58,353 nt of DNA from Caldibacillus thermoamylovorans (GTDB lineage Bacteria > Bacillota > Bacilli > Bacillales > Caldibacillaceae). Shown here one piece after another: positions 36,207 through 46,626 of this stretch (position 1 is the stretch's first letter; the number at the start of each line of letters is the position of its first letter). Below the pieces are notes generated by a model. It saw only the letters and a program-made list of their open reading frames with translations, did no database searches and had not been told where the DNA came from. The translations under genes were made by a program, and so were the position numbers. The DNA lies in the NCBI RefSeq assembly GCF_000751775.1, contig NZ_CCRF01000066.1:1-58353 (forward strand), given 5' to 3'.

Positions 36207-37817
36207 TTATGACGAATGTATTTTATGTGTATTGGTGGGGATGTAAAGTATTTGTCCTTCAAAGACATCCTGATTTGATTCTAGGTGATTTGTTCGCAAC
36301 AGTTGGGAAACCGAGACGTCATATTTTTCGGCAATCAAACTTAATGTATCTCTCGCTTGAACAATATAAATTTTCATCCGAACTGCTGGATTTTCATCTT
36401 TTCTTCCAAAAAATTCAGTGAGTGAGATGGATTTTTCATCCTGATTTGTTTCTTGCGGCTGATAATTTATGTTTTTCTCGGTTCGATGGGCTTCGTGATC
36501 CTCTTCTGCCTGAACTTCCTCAATCGTAATATCAGCAAAATCTTGTTGTTCAGCCGATTCCTGAACACTTGTCTCCCCTGCTACAGTCTCTATTTGTTGA
36601 TTAAGATCTGCTCTTGTTTTCGGCTCCTCTACCGGTTCATTGTCCCTTTTTGACAGTTCGCCACTGACTTCGATCTCATTTTCCAATTTTGCCTCTGTAT
36701 TCACAGCTTTCGTTTCATTTCTTTCCACTGCTACTTGGTTTTCATTATCCAAGTCATTTAAAACTGGATCAGTATTACGGTCGTTATCCTTTGGGGACGA
36801 ATTAGATAGAAGCGGACCGACTTCAGGAACATTCTCTGAATCCTTTAACCATGAACTAATTTCAGGTTTCTTTTCTAATTTTTCAGGTTCTGCTTTCTGG
36901 CGTCCGGCTTCCGGCACCACTTTTATGCGATTGACTTCTAAATTGTTCCCCAACTCCTCTTCTATGCGACCGGCTTCAGGTATATTTTCTTTCTCTTCTA
37001 TAACGTGACTGGCTTCCGGCTCGTTTTCCAATCCCCCCGATTCTACTAAAAGATGATCTGGCTCAAACTGTTTTTCATTTGTATTTGTCGATACAGTTAC
37101 TTGGTCAGCCTCTACTCGTTTCTTTTCAATTTTTTCCAGTTTATTCATAGTGGAAGTAAATTGAATCGGGATTTGGATATTTTCTTCAAGCTCTTCATCT
37201 CGGTCCTCTACTTTTTTAGCCTCTACTGAGAATGTGCTGTCGTCATCAGTTTTATCGGTGAAGAAATCGTTTGAAACCGGAATTAATCGGTCTTTATCAG
37301 CTAATGGATCTTCAGATAATGCCGGGATGCCTTCTTCACTACTTGACAAAATATCTTTTCGTTCGTATGCGGATGCATCTGCGGCAATTCCTGTAATTGC
37401 GACATTCGTTGACAATTTTAAGCAGTCTTTTTCAGGAATTGAGTAATCAAAAAATTCAATAAGGACATCTAAGTCTTCTATACTGCTTACTTTCTCTCTC
37501 GGTACGGTAATATCAACGGGAAAATCAAAATGAAATTCTGATATTCCTTCTTCTCTTGCGTCGAGTACGGTAACATATTTTTGCCCTGAAAAATAAATAC
37601 GATCTTCTTCATCATTTATTTCAGCTTCTGATTTTTTATATTCTCCGTACATTTTTAATGATCCACGGATGGAAATAAAGTGATTCAAATCTTGGATGGT
37701 AACATTTGGCTCTAATGCTAAATTGTATAATTCTCCAATCTCTTCTCCCTTTCGAAACCACACTGTTTCATCCAAAGAAAATTTAATGGCTGCCGGTTGA
37801 TTATTATCAGTCAACAT
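36207..37817 (-). CDS. spoVID: Stage VI sporulation protein D (spore coat morphogenesis)
   Basis: SpoVID directs the coat to encase the forespore. The 536-residue product has a conserved N-terminal domain (FSLDETVWFRKGEEIGEL and FPVDITVPREKVSSIEDLDV), a long acidic, low-complexity middle (about 180-470) and a C-terminal LysM domain (IYIVQARDTLSLIAEKYDVS) that binds peptidoglycan or lipid II. B. subtilis SpoVID has 575 residues with the same layout. The ATG follows AAGGGGGGAAG. ysxE follows and is probably co-transcribed. Confidence 0.94.
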   Translation of the reverse strand: MLTDNNQPAAIKFSLDETVWFRKGEEIGELYNLALEPNVTIQDLNHFISIRGSLKMYGEYKKSEAEINDEEDRIYFSGQKYVTVLDAREEGISEFHFDFPVDITVPREKVSSIEDLDVLIEFFDYSIPEKDCLKLSTNVAITGIAADASAYERKDILSSSEEGIPALSEDPLADKDRLIPVSNDFFTDKTDDDSTFSVEAKKVEDRDEELEENIQIPIQFTSTMNKLEKIEKKRVEADQVTVSTNTNEKQFEPDHLLVESGGLENEPEASHVIEEKENIPEAGRIEEELGNNLEVNRIKVVPEAGRQKAEPEKLEKKPEISSWLKDSENVPEVGPLLSNSSPKDNDRNTDPVLNDLDNENQVAVERNETKAVNTEAKLENEIEVSGELSKRDNEPVEEPKTRADLNQQIETVAGETSVQESAEQQDFADITIEEVQAEEDHEAHRTEKNINYQPQETNQDEKSISLTEFFGRKDENPAVRMKIYIVQARDTLSLIAEKYDVSVSQLLRTNHLESNQDVFEGQILYIPTNTHKIHSS

Positions 37818-38227
37818 ACTTCCCCCCTTACGAATCTAACTGTGGATTTTCAGAAACTCACTGGTGAAGATGAAATTTGTTTATTAGGATAAACAAAAAT
37901 AGTCGTGTTTTGAGATAACGTGAATAAGGAGCTATTATTCTACTCATATCATTACAAGTTATGAAAAAGGTAGATGAAATATGCTTAAAAAAGTTACTTT
38001 TGTGGAAGAACAACTGGAAAAGCTTTTAAGAATACGTCAAGCATTTTGGAATCAAGCAATGTGGAAAAATAGAAAGGGACTTCACTTGTAGAAGAAGCCG
38101 AAATATTATTTTATGTTTCCACAAAAGAATAGGTCCAATATCAATAGGTGATTCAAAGTTGGAAAATGACGTACAAACTGATCCCGAGCCTCCCCGCTAA
38201 CAAGATCACTGTACGTCATTCCAAGTT
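37818..38227. other. spoVID-hemL intergenic region
   Basis: It contains the hemL terminator at 38163-38223. A 36-codon frame at 37981-38091 on the plus strand has only a poor ribosome site and no recognisable features. The spoVID promoter must lie here, but no sporulation sigma consensus is clear by eye. Confidence 0.4.
38163..38223 (-). terminator. Terminator of the hem operon
   Basis: ATGACGTAC (38166-38174) and GTACGTCAT (38211-38219) pair, with further GATC pairing inside, followed on the minus strand by TTTTCC. It is directly downstream of hemL. Confidence 0.85.
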
Positions 38228-39523
38228 TTAATTCATTTCTTTTATTTTTCGAAAAGCATGTTCTGCTGCTTGAATGGTTTTTTCTATATCCTCATCCGAA
38301 TGAACGGTAGAAATAAACAATCCTTCAAATTGGGATGGCGGTAAAAACACACCTTGCAATGCCATTTCCCGATAATACGTTGCAAAATAATCGAGATTGG
38401 ATGTTTTTGCTGTATCATAGTTAATCACTTGTTCATTGGTAAAAAAGACCCCGATCATCGAGCCGGCCCGATTGACAGTCAGTGGAATCCCGTATGTTTC
38501 TGCTGCTTGACGATAACCGGCTTCCAACATATCCCCTTTTCGTTTAAATTCATCATAGTGTTCGGGTTTTAACTGTTTCAATGTTTCATAACCGGCCGTC
38601 ATTGCCAAAGGGTTGCCGGATAACGTGCCTGCTTGATAGACCGGACCACTTGGAGCAACTTTTTCCATGATTTCTGCTTTCCCGCCGTAAGCACCGACCG
38701 GAAGCCCGCCACCGATTACCTTCCCTAAACAAGTTAAATCAGGTTGAATGTTAAAATAACCTTGGGCACAATGATAATCGGCACGGAAGCCTGTCATGAC
38801 CTCGTCAAAAATAAGCAGGGCGCCGTATTGCTCGGTCATTTCACGCAATCCTTCCAAAAAACCAGGTAACGGAGGAACAACACCCATATTTCCGGCAATC
38901 GGTTCAACAATGATTGCTGCAATATCCTCGCCAAATTTTTCAAAGGCCGTTTTAACCCCGTCCAAATCATTATATGGAACAGTTATTGTGTTTTTTGCAA
39001 TGCCTTCAGGAACGCCCGGGCTATCGGGAAGTCCAAGTGTTGCTACACCTGAGCCGGCTTTAATTAATAAGGAATCACCATGCCCGTGATAACAGCCTTC
39101 AAATTTTAAAATCTTACTTCTCCCCGTATATCCTCGTGCCAACCGTAATGCGGACATCGTTGCTTCTGTACCGGAATTTACCATACGAATAATTTCAATG
39201 GATGGTACCCGCTCCTTAACCAGTTCTGCCAATTTATTTTCGATTAATGTCGGAGCACCGAAGCTTGTCCCGGACTCGACTACTTTTTTCAATGCTTCAA
39301 CAACTTGACGATTCGCATGGCCTAAAATTAATGGTCCCCATGAAAGAACATAATCAATATATTCATTCCCGTCGATATCGTAAATTTTCGAGCCTTTTCC
39401 GCTTTCCATAAAAATCGGATTCATATCAACAGCTTTAAAGGCACGCACCGGGCTGTTAACTCCCCCCGGCATTAACTGTACTGCCTCTTGAAATGCTTTT
39501 ATCGATTTTTCGAATGAACGCAT
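38228..39523 (-). CDS. hemL: Glutamate-1-semialdehyde 2,1-aminomutase
   Basis: PLP enzyme that converts glutamate-1-semialdehyde to 5-aminolevulinate. The 431-residue protein has [10 protein letters not shown] near the start, PLP contacts in [20 protein letters not shown], the FDEVMTGFR motif and the Schiff-base lysine in [16 protein letters not shown]. Last gene of the hemAXCDBL operon, 54 bases after hemB. The ATG follows GAGGGAT. Confidence 0.98.
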   Translation of the reverse strand: MRSFEKSIKAFQEAVQLMPGGVNSPVRAFKAVDMNPIFMESGKGSKIYDIDGNEYIDYVLSWGPLILGHANRQVVEALKKVVESGTSFGAPTLIENKLAELVKERVPSIEIIRMVNSGTEATMSALRLARGYTGRSKILKFEGCYHGHGDSLLIKAGSGVATLGLPDSPGVPEGIAKNTITVPYNDLDGVKTAFEKFGEDIAAIIVEPIAGNMGVVPPLPGFLEGLREMTEQYGALLIFDEVMTGFRADYHCAQGYFNIQPDLTCLGKVIGGGLPVGAYGGKAEIMEKVAPSGPVYQAGTLSGNPLAMTAGYETLKQLKPEHYDEFKRKGDMLEAGYRQAAETYGIPLTVNRAGSMIGVFFTNEQVINYDTAKTSNLDYFATYYREMALQGVFLPPSQFEGLFISTVHSDEDIEKTIQAAEHAFRKIKEMN

Positions 39524-39577
39524 ACTATCCCTCTTTTCTCTATATGTTTATGAAGAGCATACATCATTTAAGTGCTA

Positions 39578-40567
39578 TTATTTTTCTTCATTCAGCCATT
39601 TGGCAATGTCCTTCGCAAAATAGGTGATAATTAAATCCGCACCTGCCCTTTTGAATGCGGTGTGCATTTCCATGACAATTTTCTTTTCGTCAATCCAACC
39701 GTTCAAGGCAGCTGCTTTAACCATTGAATACTCCCCGCTGACATTGTAAGCAACTATCGGAACATTAAACTCATTGCGGACATCACGGATAATATCCAAA
39801 TATGGCATGCCCGGCTTGACGATTAAGAAATCAGCCCCTTCCGAAAGATCCGAATGGGCTTCTCTTAAAGCTTCCCGACGATTGGCAGGGTCCATTTGAT
39901 ATGTTTTCCGATCGCCAAATTGTGGGGCACTTTCTGCAGCATCACGGAACGGACCGTAAAAAGCGGATGCATATTTAACTGCATAGGACATGATTGGTAC
40001 ATGTTTAAAACCTGCTTCATCCAACCCTTTACGAATTGCAACGACAAAACCATCCATCATATTCGAAGGCGCAATAATATCAGCACCTGCCCTTGCTTGG
40101 CTGATTGCCGTTTTCACATGAATTTCCAGTGACTCATCATTGGCAACATCACCGTTCATGATTACACCGCAATGACCGTGATCGGTATATTCACATAAAC
40201 ATGTATCTGCAACAACAAGCATTTTCGGAGCATGTTGTTTAATGGTTTTAATAGCTTTCTGAACAATGCCGTGATCATGGAATGCACCGGAACCTATTTC
40301 ATCTTTTTCATTCGGGACACCAAATAAAAGAACGGCCTTTATGCCTAAGCTTAATAGTTCATCCACTTCACTAGGCAAATAATCTAAAGAAATTTGCTCA
40401 ATTCCCGGCATTGAAATAATGGGATTTCTTATCTTTTCTCCTTCAACGATAAATAGCGGATAAATTAAATCATCCGTATGAACATGATTTTCCCGAACTA
40501 AATCTCTCATAAAAGCCGATTGTCTTAGTCTCCGATGTCTCTTAAATTGTAAGTCTTCTATGTTCAT
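39578..40567 (-). CDS. hemB: Delta-aminolevulinic acid dehydratase (porphobilinogen synthase)
   Basis: Condenses two 5-aminolevulinates into porphobilinogen. The 329-residue protein has the cysteine metal-site region [14 protein letters not shown], and the two Schiff-base lysine segments ([17 protein letters not shown] and [13 protein letters not shown]). ATG 40567 ([15 protein letters not shown]) follows GGAGGC and is chosen over an ATG 45 bases upstream. The 207-base gap to hemD holds an imperfect repeat. Confidence 0.98.
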   Translation of the reverse strand: MNIEDLQFKRHRRLRQSAFMRDLVRENHVHTDDLIYPLFIVEGEKIRNPIISMPGIEQISLDYLPSEVDELLSLGIKAVLLFGVPNEKDEIGSGAFHDHGIVQKAIKTIKQHAPKMLVVADTCLCEYTDHGHCGVIMNGDVANDESLEIHVKTAISQARAGADIIAPSNMMDGFVVAIRKGLDEAGFKHVPIMSYAVKYASAFYGPFRDAAESAPQFGDRKTYQMDPANRREALREAHSDLSEGADFLIVKPGMPYLDIIRDVRNEFNVPIVAYNVSGEYSMVKAAALNGWIDEKKIVMEMHTAFKRAGADLIITYFAKDIAKWLNEEK

Positions 40568-40598
40568 TTCACTGCCTCCAATTTTATATTTGATAACT

Positions 40599-40743
40599 TG
40601 TTTGACACTCAAAAAGTTTTACGGGAAAATTCATTGCAACTTTGGTTTGTGTGATCCAAATTTAACGCAAAAGCAAGCTCTTCGGGTGTTCATTGCTCGT
40701 TTGGCATCTAAAAATTTTTATAGGAAAAGTTCAATTCGACCTT
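40599..40743. repeat. Imperfect repeat in the hemD-hemB gap
   Basis: Two related stretches of about 46 bases, at about 40599-40645 and 40697-40743, share the pattern GTTTG-CA-C-AAAA, TTTTA, GGAAAA, TTCA and GAC/AAC-TT in the same order. About two thirds of positions agree by eye. Confidence 0.4.
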
Positions 40744-40774
40744 ATTTTTTACATTATACCGTTGTATTTATTTC

Positions 40775-41560
40775 TTAACATTTCTTTCCAAAAAACACCT
40801 TCATCTCTTCAAGCAATTGATCGACGGTATATATGTCGGGACAAATATGAACAGGAATCCCGTAATCTTCTAACGCTTTTTTGGTAACCGGTCCAATCGA
40901 AGCGACCCATTTTCCGTCGAGAAGATGGCGTTCATTTTTCTCCATTAATATACTCATAAAATGTTTAACGGTTGAAGGACTGGTAAATATTAGTACGTCG
41001 ACTTTATTTTTCAATGTTACAATCAATTTTTCTTTATTTTCTCCTGGTAAAAATGTTTCGTAAATAATGATTTCCTCGACAATGGCACCGACATTTCGAA
41101 GCACTGTACCGACAATATCCCTGGCCAGATTTCCTTTTATCACGCAAATGCGTTCATTCTTTTCAATAAAATCCTTCATCTCGTCAGCCAATGCTTCACC
41201 GGTAAATTTTTTCGGAATGAAAGACGGTGATATACCATAATTTACTAAACTGCTTTGTGTTTTCGTACCGACAGCCGCCACCTTTACATGTTCCGGAAAA
41301 GATAACCCCATCTCTTCCAACTGTGCCATAAAAAAACGAACACCATTTTGACTCGTAAAAATAAGCCAGTCAAAACTTGTTAATTCGTTCATCAGTTTTC
41401 GTTCCCGTTCAGATAAGCTTGTTTTTTTGAATGAGATTAACGGGACAAGCAATGGAATGCCACCAAGAGAACGAATTCCTTCGATTAACGATACAGCTTG
41501 TGAAGAATCACGCATAATTAAATATTTTTTGTTTGCCAATCGGTCAAGCGTCAATTTCAT
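40775..41560 (-). CDS. hemD: Uroporphyrinogen III synthase
   Basis: Closes hydroxymethylbilane with inversion of ring D. The family is poorly conserved; here FTSQNGVRFFMAQL, AVGTKTQSSLVNYGI, FTSPSTVKHFMSIL and ASIGPVTKKALEDYGI are its typical segments, and the operon place confirms it. ATG 41560 (MKLTLDRLANKKY) gives 261 residues, like B. subtilis HemD; it has GGAG a few bases upstream, closer than ideal, so TTG 41554 is an alternative. An ATG at 41647 has no site. Confidence 0.9.
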   Translation of the reverse strand: MKLTLDRLANKKYLIMRDSSQAVSLIEGIRSLGGIPLLVPLISFKKTSLSERERKLMNELTSFDWLIFTSQNGVRFFMAQLEEMGLSFPEHVKVAAVGTKTQSSLVNYGISPSFIPKKFTGEALADEMKDFIEKNERICVIKGNLARDIVGTVLRNVGAIVEEIIIYETFLPGENKEKLIVTLKNKVDVLIFTSPSTVKHFMSILMEKNERHLLDGKWVASIGPVTKKALEDYGIPVHICPDIYTVDQLLEEMKVFFGKKC

Positions 41561-41706
41561 CCATCTCCAAAAAAATGATGAGTTGTTCTTCGTGTCTGAT
41601 TGAAACTGTTGAACCAGGTTTTGCACTATTTTGAACGGCTGTTTCATTTAGTTGTGACAGTATTTCGTGAATATGGGCGCTTCTGTAATCACCCAACACA
41701 TCTGCT

Positions 41707-42636
41707 TTATTCCAATTCCTTCAGTATTTCACTGATAAGTTTTCCAGCACCACGCTCCATTAACCGTTCTCCTGCCTTTTCGCCCACTGCCACCGCATCT
41801 TTACCGACAACAGTTTCCTTAAAAATTGTTTTACCATTACCGGAAGCGACAAATGCATTTAAAACAACATCATCCTCAGCGTTTATCACTGCATACCCTC
41901 CTACAGGAACTTGACAACTACCGCCTATTTTATTCAAGAAAGCTCGTTCAGCCTGCACGGCACGATTCGTTTTTGGACAATTTAATTTTGCCAACCATTG
42001 TAAAATTTCTTCGTCATCTTTCCGGCATTCAATGGCCAGTGCTCCTTGACCAACCGCCGGAATACAATCACTTGGTTCTAAGTATTCGGATACAACCTCT
42101 GCCTTCCAACCCATTCGTGATAATCCCGCTGCCGCTAAAATAATTGCATCGTATTCTTCCGTTTCGAGCTTTTTCAATCGTGTATCAATATTTCCGCGAA
42201 TCCATTTAATTTCGAGGTCCGGCCGGATGTTTAAAATTTGTGCTTTCCGCCTCAGACTGCTTGTTCCGACGATGGCACCGGCCGGTAAATCACGTAATGA
42301 ACGATTTTCTTTTGAGATAAGCACATCCCGGGGATCTTCCCGCTCCGGAATGGTCCCGATGACAAGTCCGTCCGGCAACACGGCAGGCATATCTTTCATA
42401 CTGTGAACCGCAATATCAATTTCTTTTTTTAACATTGCCTGCTCAATCTCTTTAACAAAAAGTCCCTTCCCGCCGACTTTTGACAAGGTAACATTTAGAA
42501 TTTCATCACCCTTTGTGACAATTTCTTTCAGTTCAAAAGTAAATGGGGCACCAATCTTTTTCAACTGATCTATGACCCAATTGGTTTGTGTCATTGCTAA
42601 TTTACTGCGTCTTGAACCGACAATAATTTTACGCAT
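41707..42636 (-). CDS. hemC: Porphobilinogen deaminase (hydroxymethylbilane synthase)
   Basis: Polymerises four porphobilinogens on a dipyrromethane cofactor. The 309-residue protein has [15 protein letters not shown] at the start, the catalytic Asp segment [11 protein letters not shown], arginines in [11 protein letters not shown] and the cofactor cysteine in [17 protein letters not shown] 42636 follows GGAGG; an ATG 33 bases upstream is rejected. Confidence 0.98.
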   Translation of the reverse strand: MRKIIVGSRRSKLAMTQTNWVIDQLKKIGAPFTFELKEIVTKGDEILNVTLSKVGGKGLFVKEIEQAMLKKEIDIAVHSMKDMPAVLPDGLVIGTIPEREDPRDVLISKENRSLRDLPAGAIVGTSSLRRKAQILNIRPDLEIKWIRGNIDTRLKKLETEEYDAIILAAAGLSRMGWKAEVVSEYLEPSDCIPAVGQGALAIECRKDDEEILQWLAKLNCPKTNRAVQAERAFLNKIGGSCQVPVGGYAVINAEDDVVLNAFVASGNGKTIFKETVVGKDAVAVGEKAGERLMERGAGKLISEILKELE

Positions 42637-42724
42637 AAAAGCCTCCTGATATATAAAGAAATGGATCATTCAAAACTTAGTATGTAATATGTTAACGATG
42701 TACGAAATTACAAGGCAAAACAAT

Positions 42725-43558
42725 CTAACTTAACCAAAAATGAAAATCAGATAATCTGCCCAACAAGAAAAAATTTATCCATACGATTAAAAACGAGGCA
42801 ATATTCCACAGTGCCAAATTTTTCCCGAACATTTCCTTTCTTGTTTTTAAATAAATAAAGCAAGCATACATGATAATAACAAAAAATGATCCGATAATTT
42901 TCCAATCAAAAAAACCGATTTCCGGCATTTTTAGATAAAGCCTTTGCAATCCTAGTATAACACCAATGGAAAAAACAGGCATGCCCAGCAAATTTAAAGT
43001 GTAGGAGATTTGCTCTAATTTAACTAAGTCATTGATACGAATTAATTGTCTTCCCCATTTTTTCCGTTTCAATAAATGATATTGCACAATATATAATAAC
43101 GAAAATAAAAATGATAATGAAAATAGGGCATACGCAACAAGCGATGCCGTAATATGAACAAGTAAAAGTTCCGAAGCCAACTTTTCCGCCAGTGTCGGAG
43201 AACCCCAGTGGGATGGTGCAAATGTATAAATAACGATCGTCATAAATCCAAGTACACTGGTAAAAAATATGATAAATTCAACTTTAACAAAAATATTTAA
43301 AATAATTGAACAAGTGATTAACACCCAACTATAAAAATACAAACCGTCCGCTAGCGTAAAAATAGGGAACCGGCCTGTCTCGTACATATTAAAAATAAAT
43401 AAAACCGTTTGCAAGAACCAGACACAACAAAGCAATAGAAAGCCAATTCTTTTCATTTTACGGTTTGTTTGCAGGAAGTCATAGAAGTACATCAATACCG
43501 AAGCCGCATAAAGAATAACCATCCCTTCATGCAATTTCATCAACATGTTTTCTCCCAT
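42725..43558 (-). CDS. hemX: HemX, CcsA-like membrane protein
   Basis: Integral membrane protein of the cytochrome c assembly (CcsA/ResC-like) family; in B. subtilis it lowers the level of HemA. The 277-residue product has about eight membrane helices and a conserved histidine and tryptophan region (FAPSHWGSPTLAEKL; LLLVHITASLVAYALFSLSF). It lies 24 bases after hemA. ATG 43558 has GAGG nine bases upstream, although ATG codons at 43546 and 43540 are also possible. Confidence 0.92.
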   Translation of the reverse strand: MGENMLMKLHEGMVILYAASVLMYFYDFLQTNRKMKRIGFLLLCCVWFLQTVLFIFNMYETGRFPIFTLADGLYFYSWVLITCSIILNIFVKVEFIIFFTSVLGFMTIVIYTFAPSHWGSPTLAEKLASELLLVHITASLVAYALFSLSFLFSLLYIVQYHLLKRKKWGRQLIRINDLVKLEQISYTLNLLGMPVFSIGVILGLQRLYLKMPEIGFFDWKIIGSFFVIIMYACFIYLKTRKEMFGKNLALWNIASFLIVWINFFLLGRLSDFHFWLS

Positions 43559-43582
43559 AAGGGTAACCTCACTTACATCTCA

Positions 43583-44932
43583 TCAACCGTTCACATAGCT
43601 CTCAAGCGATCTTGTTTTTCTTTCATCGATGCGCTCATGCTGAGATTCTTCCATTTGTTTTTCTTTGTGTGCTTCTAATTGAAAAATTTGCTCAAAATAA
43701 TGCAAAGCTTGTTCACCTTCAGGACCGGCAGCCAATTCTTTAATTTGTAAAATCGGATCTTTTAACATTTGATTTATAATGCTTTTCATATGTTTACCGA
43801 TAATTTTCCGTTCCCGTTCGGTTAAGTCAGGCAATTTCCGTTCCAAACTCGTCATCACATCGGCTTGAATAGTTAATGCTTTTTCCCGTAAAGATGAAAT
43901 GAGCGGAACAACACCCAATGTATTTACCCAATCTTGAAATATCGCGATCTCATCTGTGATAAATGACTGGATTTTGGTAGCAGCACGCTGTCTTTCTTGT
44001 AAATTTGCTTCAACGACTCCTTCCAAATCATCAATATCGTAAAGAAAAACGGATTCGAATTGATCAATTTCCGGATCAATATCTCTCGGCACAGCAATAT
44101 CAATAAATAACATCGGTCGCCCTTTCCGCATTTTTTCAACGGTCGCCATCATTTCTGCATGAATGACATAATGATTCGATCCCGTAGAACTAATAACAAT
44201 ATCAGCCTCGGTCAAACATGACGGAAGTGATTCAAGCGAATAGGCCTTCCCACCGATTTCCTTGGCGAGATCCATTGCTTTTTCCACCGTGCGATTGACA
44301 ACGGAGATTTTTCCGGCACCACTTCCCAATAAATTTTGAATGGTAATTTTCCCCATCTTTCCGGCACCGATAATTAAAATATGTTTATTATGCAATTGAC
44401 CAAAAATTTTCTTTGCCAATTCAACAGCGGCATAACTGACAGAAACGGCATTTGAAGAAATATCCGTCTCGGTATGGGCTTTTTTCGCCACGGTAATCGC
44501 TTGTTTAAAAAGTTGGTTAAAGACGGTGCCAACCGAATTTGCTTCTTGTGCTTTGAAAAAACTTGACCGCACTTGTCCTAAAATTTGTGTTTCACCGATC
44601 ACCATCGAGTCGAGACCACAGGATACGTTGAACAAATGCTCAACCGCTTTTTGATTTTCGTAAATGTAAAGATGGGATTCAAATTGTTCCCTTTCTATAT
44701 GAAACCATTCAGCAAGAAACTCTTTAATATAATACCGCCCCGTATGGAGTTGATCGACGACTGCATATATTTCGGTCCGGTTACAAGTCGATACGATAAC
44801 ATTTTCTAAAATACTCTTTCTTTTCTTTAATGTAAGCATAGCAGCAGTCAGCTCTGCTTCTTGAAAAGAAAGTCGTTCCCGTATTTCTACCGGTGCAGTT
44901 TTATAATTTAGACCGACTGTAATAATATACAT
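43583..44932 (-). CDS. hemA: Glutamyl-tRNA reductase
   Basis: First committed enzyme of heme synthesis; reduces glutamyl-tRNA to glutamate-1-semialdehyde. The 449-residue protein has the catalytic cysteine in [11 protein letters not shown], the tRNA-Glu contact region [17 protein letters not shown], an NADPH Rossmann motif [11 protein letters not shown] and a C-terminal dimerisation helix. The site GGAGGG precedes the ATG. First gene of the hem operon. Confidence 0.98.
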   Translation of the reverse strand: MYIITVGLNYKTAPVEIRERLSFQEAELTAAMLTLKKRKSILENVIVSTCNRTEIYAVVDQLHTGRYYIKEFLAEWFHIEREQFESHLYIYENQKAVEHLFNVSCGLDSMVIGETQILGQVRSSFFKAQEANSVGTVFNQLFKQAITVAKKAHTETDISSNAVSVSYAAVELAKKIFGQLHNKHILIIGAGKMGKITIQNLLGSGAGKISVVNRTVEKAMDLAKEIGGKAYSLESLPSCLTEADIVISSTGSNHYVIHAEMMATVEKMRKGRPMLFIDIAVPRDIDPEIDQFESVFLYDIDDLEGVVEANLQERQRAATKIQSFITDEIAIFQDWVNTLGVVPLISSLREKALTIQADVMTSLERKLPDLTERERKIIGKHMKSIINQMLKDPILQIKELAAGPEGEQALHYFEQIFQLEAHKEKQMEESQHERIDERKTRSLESYVNG

Positions 44933-45374
44933 AAGTAAATACCCTCCAAATGATCCATCCTCTATGAAAAGTGCAGTCTTAACGTATAAAAAGTCATCTA
45001 TCCGCCAAATTTTATGTTACGATAAAAGAAACACCTAATTCCATTCTATTATATTATAGATTGTATTAAATTAAAATGAATATAAACTGGTTCTTGGTTG
45101 AAAACGGCGATTTTCATAAAAAAGACAAAATTTCTTTCGTTAACACCGTGGAAGACTGTTTTTCTAAAAATTGTCTCAAAAGCGTTCACCCAAGCTTTGC
45201 ATCATTATGCTTATTTTCAAGTAAAATTGCGTTTCTTATACCATTGAAACAGTTTTATGGTTAAAATGCAAAAAGCTGATTTTTTTACTTTTTGCTAAAT
45301 AGAATTACTACTTTATTTTAATTTTTTTGCTCTCTTTGTCGGCTTGATTTTTTTATAGAAAGTGAGGAAGTTTG
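44933..45374. promoter_or_regulatory. hemA-ysxD divergent control region with palindrome
   Basis: TCTATTATATTATAGA (45045-45060) is a 16-base near-palindrome lying over TATAAT-like -10 sequences on the minus strand, about 115 bases before hemA. It resembles Fur/PerR-family operators, and B. subtilis hemA is PerR-controlled, but the match to the PerR consensus is partial. A GCAAAAAG/CTTTTTGC hairpin lies at 45268-45295. An open frame at 45076-45264 is not convincing. Confidence 0.4.
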
Positions 45375-45857
45375 ATGAAAAAGCAAATGTTTCCCGGGAT
45401 CGTTTTAATCGGGTTCGGATTATATTTCTTCTTACAAAAATTCACAATACCTGTTCCTGCGGCCGTTTTCAGTTGGCCGACCATTCTTTTGATTGTAGGT
45501 GTCGCATTACTTATCCAAGCTTATCGAGGAGGAGATTTCCAACTCATTGTGCCGGGAGTCTTACTCGTTGGCTTAGGGATTCATTTCCATCTTGCGCAAC
45601 AATGGAATATTCAGTTTGATCTCATTGGTGTCATCATCTTATTTCTTGCATTGGGATTTTTTCTGGCTGCGAAAAAAACAAAAAGCAGTGCAATTTATAG
45701 TTGGATTTTTGTTAGTGTTGCACTCATTCAACTGTTTAACTCAAATTTATTTTCCTTTCTCCGACTTACACCGGAACAAATTGGCAGTTTCCAATCACTA
45801 TGGCCAATCATTTTAATTATCATCGGAAGCTATTTATTCTTTTTTAAGAAAAAATAA
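45375..45857 (+). CDS. ysxD: Membrane protein YsxD-like
   Basis: A 160-residue protein with five or six hydrophobic helices (LIGFGLYFFLQKF, SWPTILLIVGVALLIQAY, LIVPGVLLVGLGIHFHL, LIGVIILFLALGFFLAA, SLWPIILIIIGSYLFFF). The pattern of repeated SWP/LWP-I-LIIxG units is common in LiaI/LiaF-like transmembrane regions. It lies between hemA and engB, the place of B. subtilis ysxD. ATG 45375 follows GAGGAAG; the upstream TTG is not needed. Function unknown. Confidence 0.8.
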   Translation: MKKQMFPGIVLIGFGLYFFLQKFTIPVPAAVFSWPTILLIVGVALLIQAYRGGDFQLIVPGVLLVGLGIHFHLAQQWNIQFDLIGVIILFLALGFFLAAKKTKSSAIYSWIFVSVALIQLFNSNLFSFLRLTPEQIGSFQSLWPIILIIIGSYLFFFKKK

Positions 45858-45991
45858 GGGTTGGTTTGATTTACTTACATAAAATCCGTGTGCAAGCATA
45901 CCCGTTTTTTCCGGAAAATTTTTTGGCATCGAGAATGCTCTCCTATCATAACTTTCTTGCACAAATGTTTACAAAAACATTTAAAAGAAAA

Positions 45992-46026
45992 AGGACTAAC
46001 CTTACAGAAAATTCTCGGTTAGTCCT
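45992..46026. terminator. Terminator of the lonA-engB operon
   Basis: AGGACTAACC and GGTTAGTCCT form a perfect ten-base stem, followed on the minus strand by TTTTCTTTT just past engB. It could also stop ysxD transcripts from the other side. Confidence 0.85.
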
Positions 46027-46041
46027 ACTGTTTACTAAATC

Positions 46042-46626
46042 TTACTTTATCCATTTTCCGATTACCTGCCATACTTCTTCTTTACCGACACCGGTTTCGG
46101 ATGAAAAAATGATTACCGGATCTTCTTTTTCAATCGCTAATTTCTCCTTCACAACTTTCGCATGTTTCTCCCATTTGCCACGGGGAATTTTATCCGCTTT
46201 GGTCGCAATCACAATGACAGGTATCAAATAATGTTTCAAAAATTGATACATCAAGACATCATCGTTTGTTGGCAGGTGGCGGAGATCAACAATCAATATG
46301 ACAGATTTCAATTCATGCCGCCCGGTTAAGTACGATTCAATCATATTTCCCCATTTGGCCCGCTCTGTTTTTGACACTTTCGCATATCCGTAACCTGGAA
46401 CATCCACAAAGTAAAACGCCTCATTAATCAAATAAAAATTTAGCGTTTGCGTTTTACCCGGTTTCGATGATGTTCTTGCCAAATTTTTCCGATTTAACAT
46501 TTTATTAATAAAAGATGATTTTCCGACATTGGAACGGCCTGCCAAAGCAATTTCCGGCAGGCTGTTTTCCGGATATTGTGCCTTTGATACAGCACTGATG
46601 ACAATTTCGGCGCTTTTAATTTTCAC
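46042..46626 (-). CDS. engB: Ribosome biogenesis GTPase EngB/YsxC
   Basis: Essential GTPase in assembly of the 50S subunit. The product has G1 [10 protein letters not shown]2 region [13 protein letters not shown]3 [11 protein letters not shown]4 ATKADKI and G5 [11 protein letters not shown] 46626 ([13 protein letters not shown]) lies six bases after AGGTG and matches the start of B. subtilis YsxC, giving 194 residues; a GTG nine bases upstream is less likely. It overlaps the end of lonA by 11 bases, so translation is coupled. Confidence 0.96.
   Translation of the reverse strand: MKIKSAEIVISAVSKAQYPENSLPEIALAGRSNVGKSSFINKMLNRKNLARTSSKPGKTQTLNFYLINEAFYFVDVPGYGYAKVSKTERAKWGNMIESYLTGRHELKSVILIVDLRHLPTNDDVLMYQFLKHYLIPVIVIATKADKIPRGKWEKHAKVVKEKLAIEKEDPVIIFSSETGVGKEEVWQVIGKWIK

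Noticed and set aside
37981-38091. 36-codon plus-strand ORF between spoVID and hemL
   Set aside because: Weak ribosome site and unremarkable sequence; overlapping frames are equally good.
45076-45264. 62-codon ORF in the hemA-ysxD gap
   Set aside because: No ribosome site, odd composition and overlap with the hemA control region.
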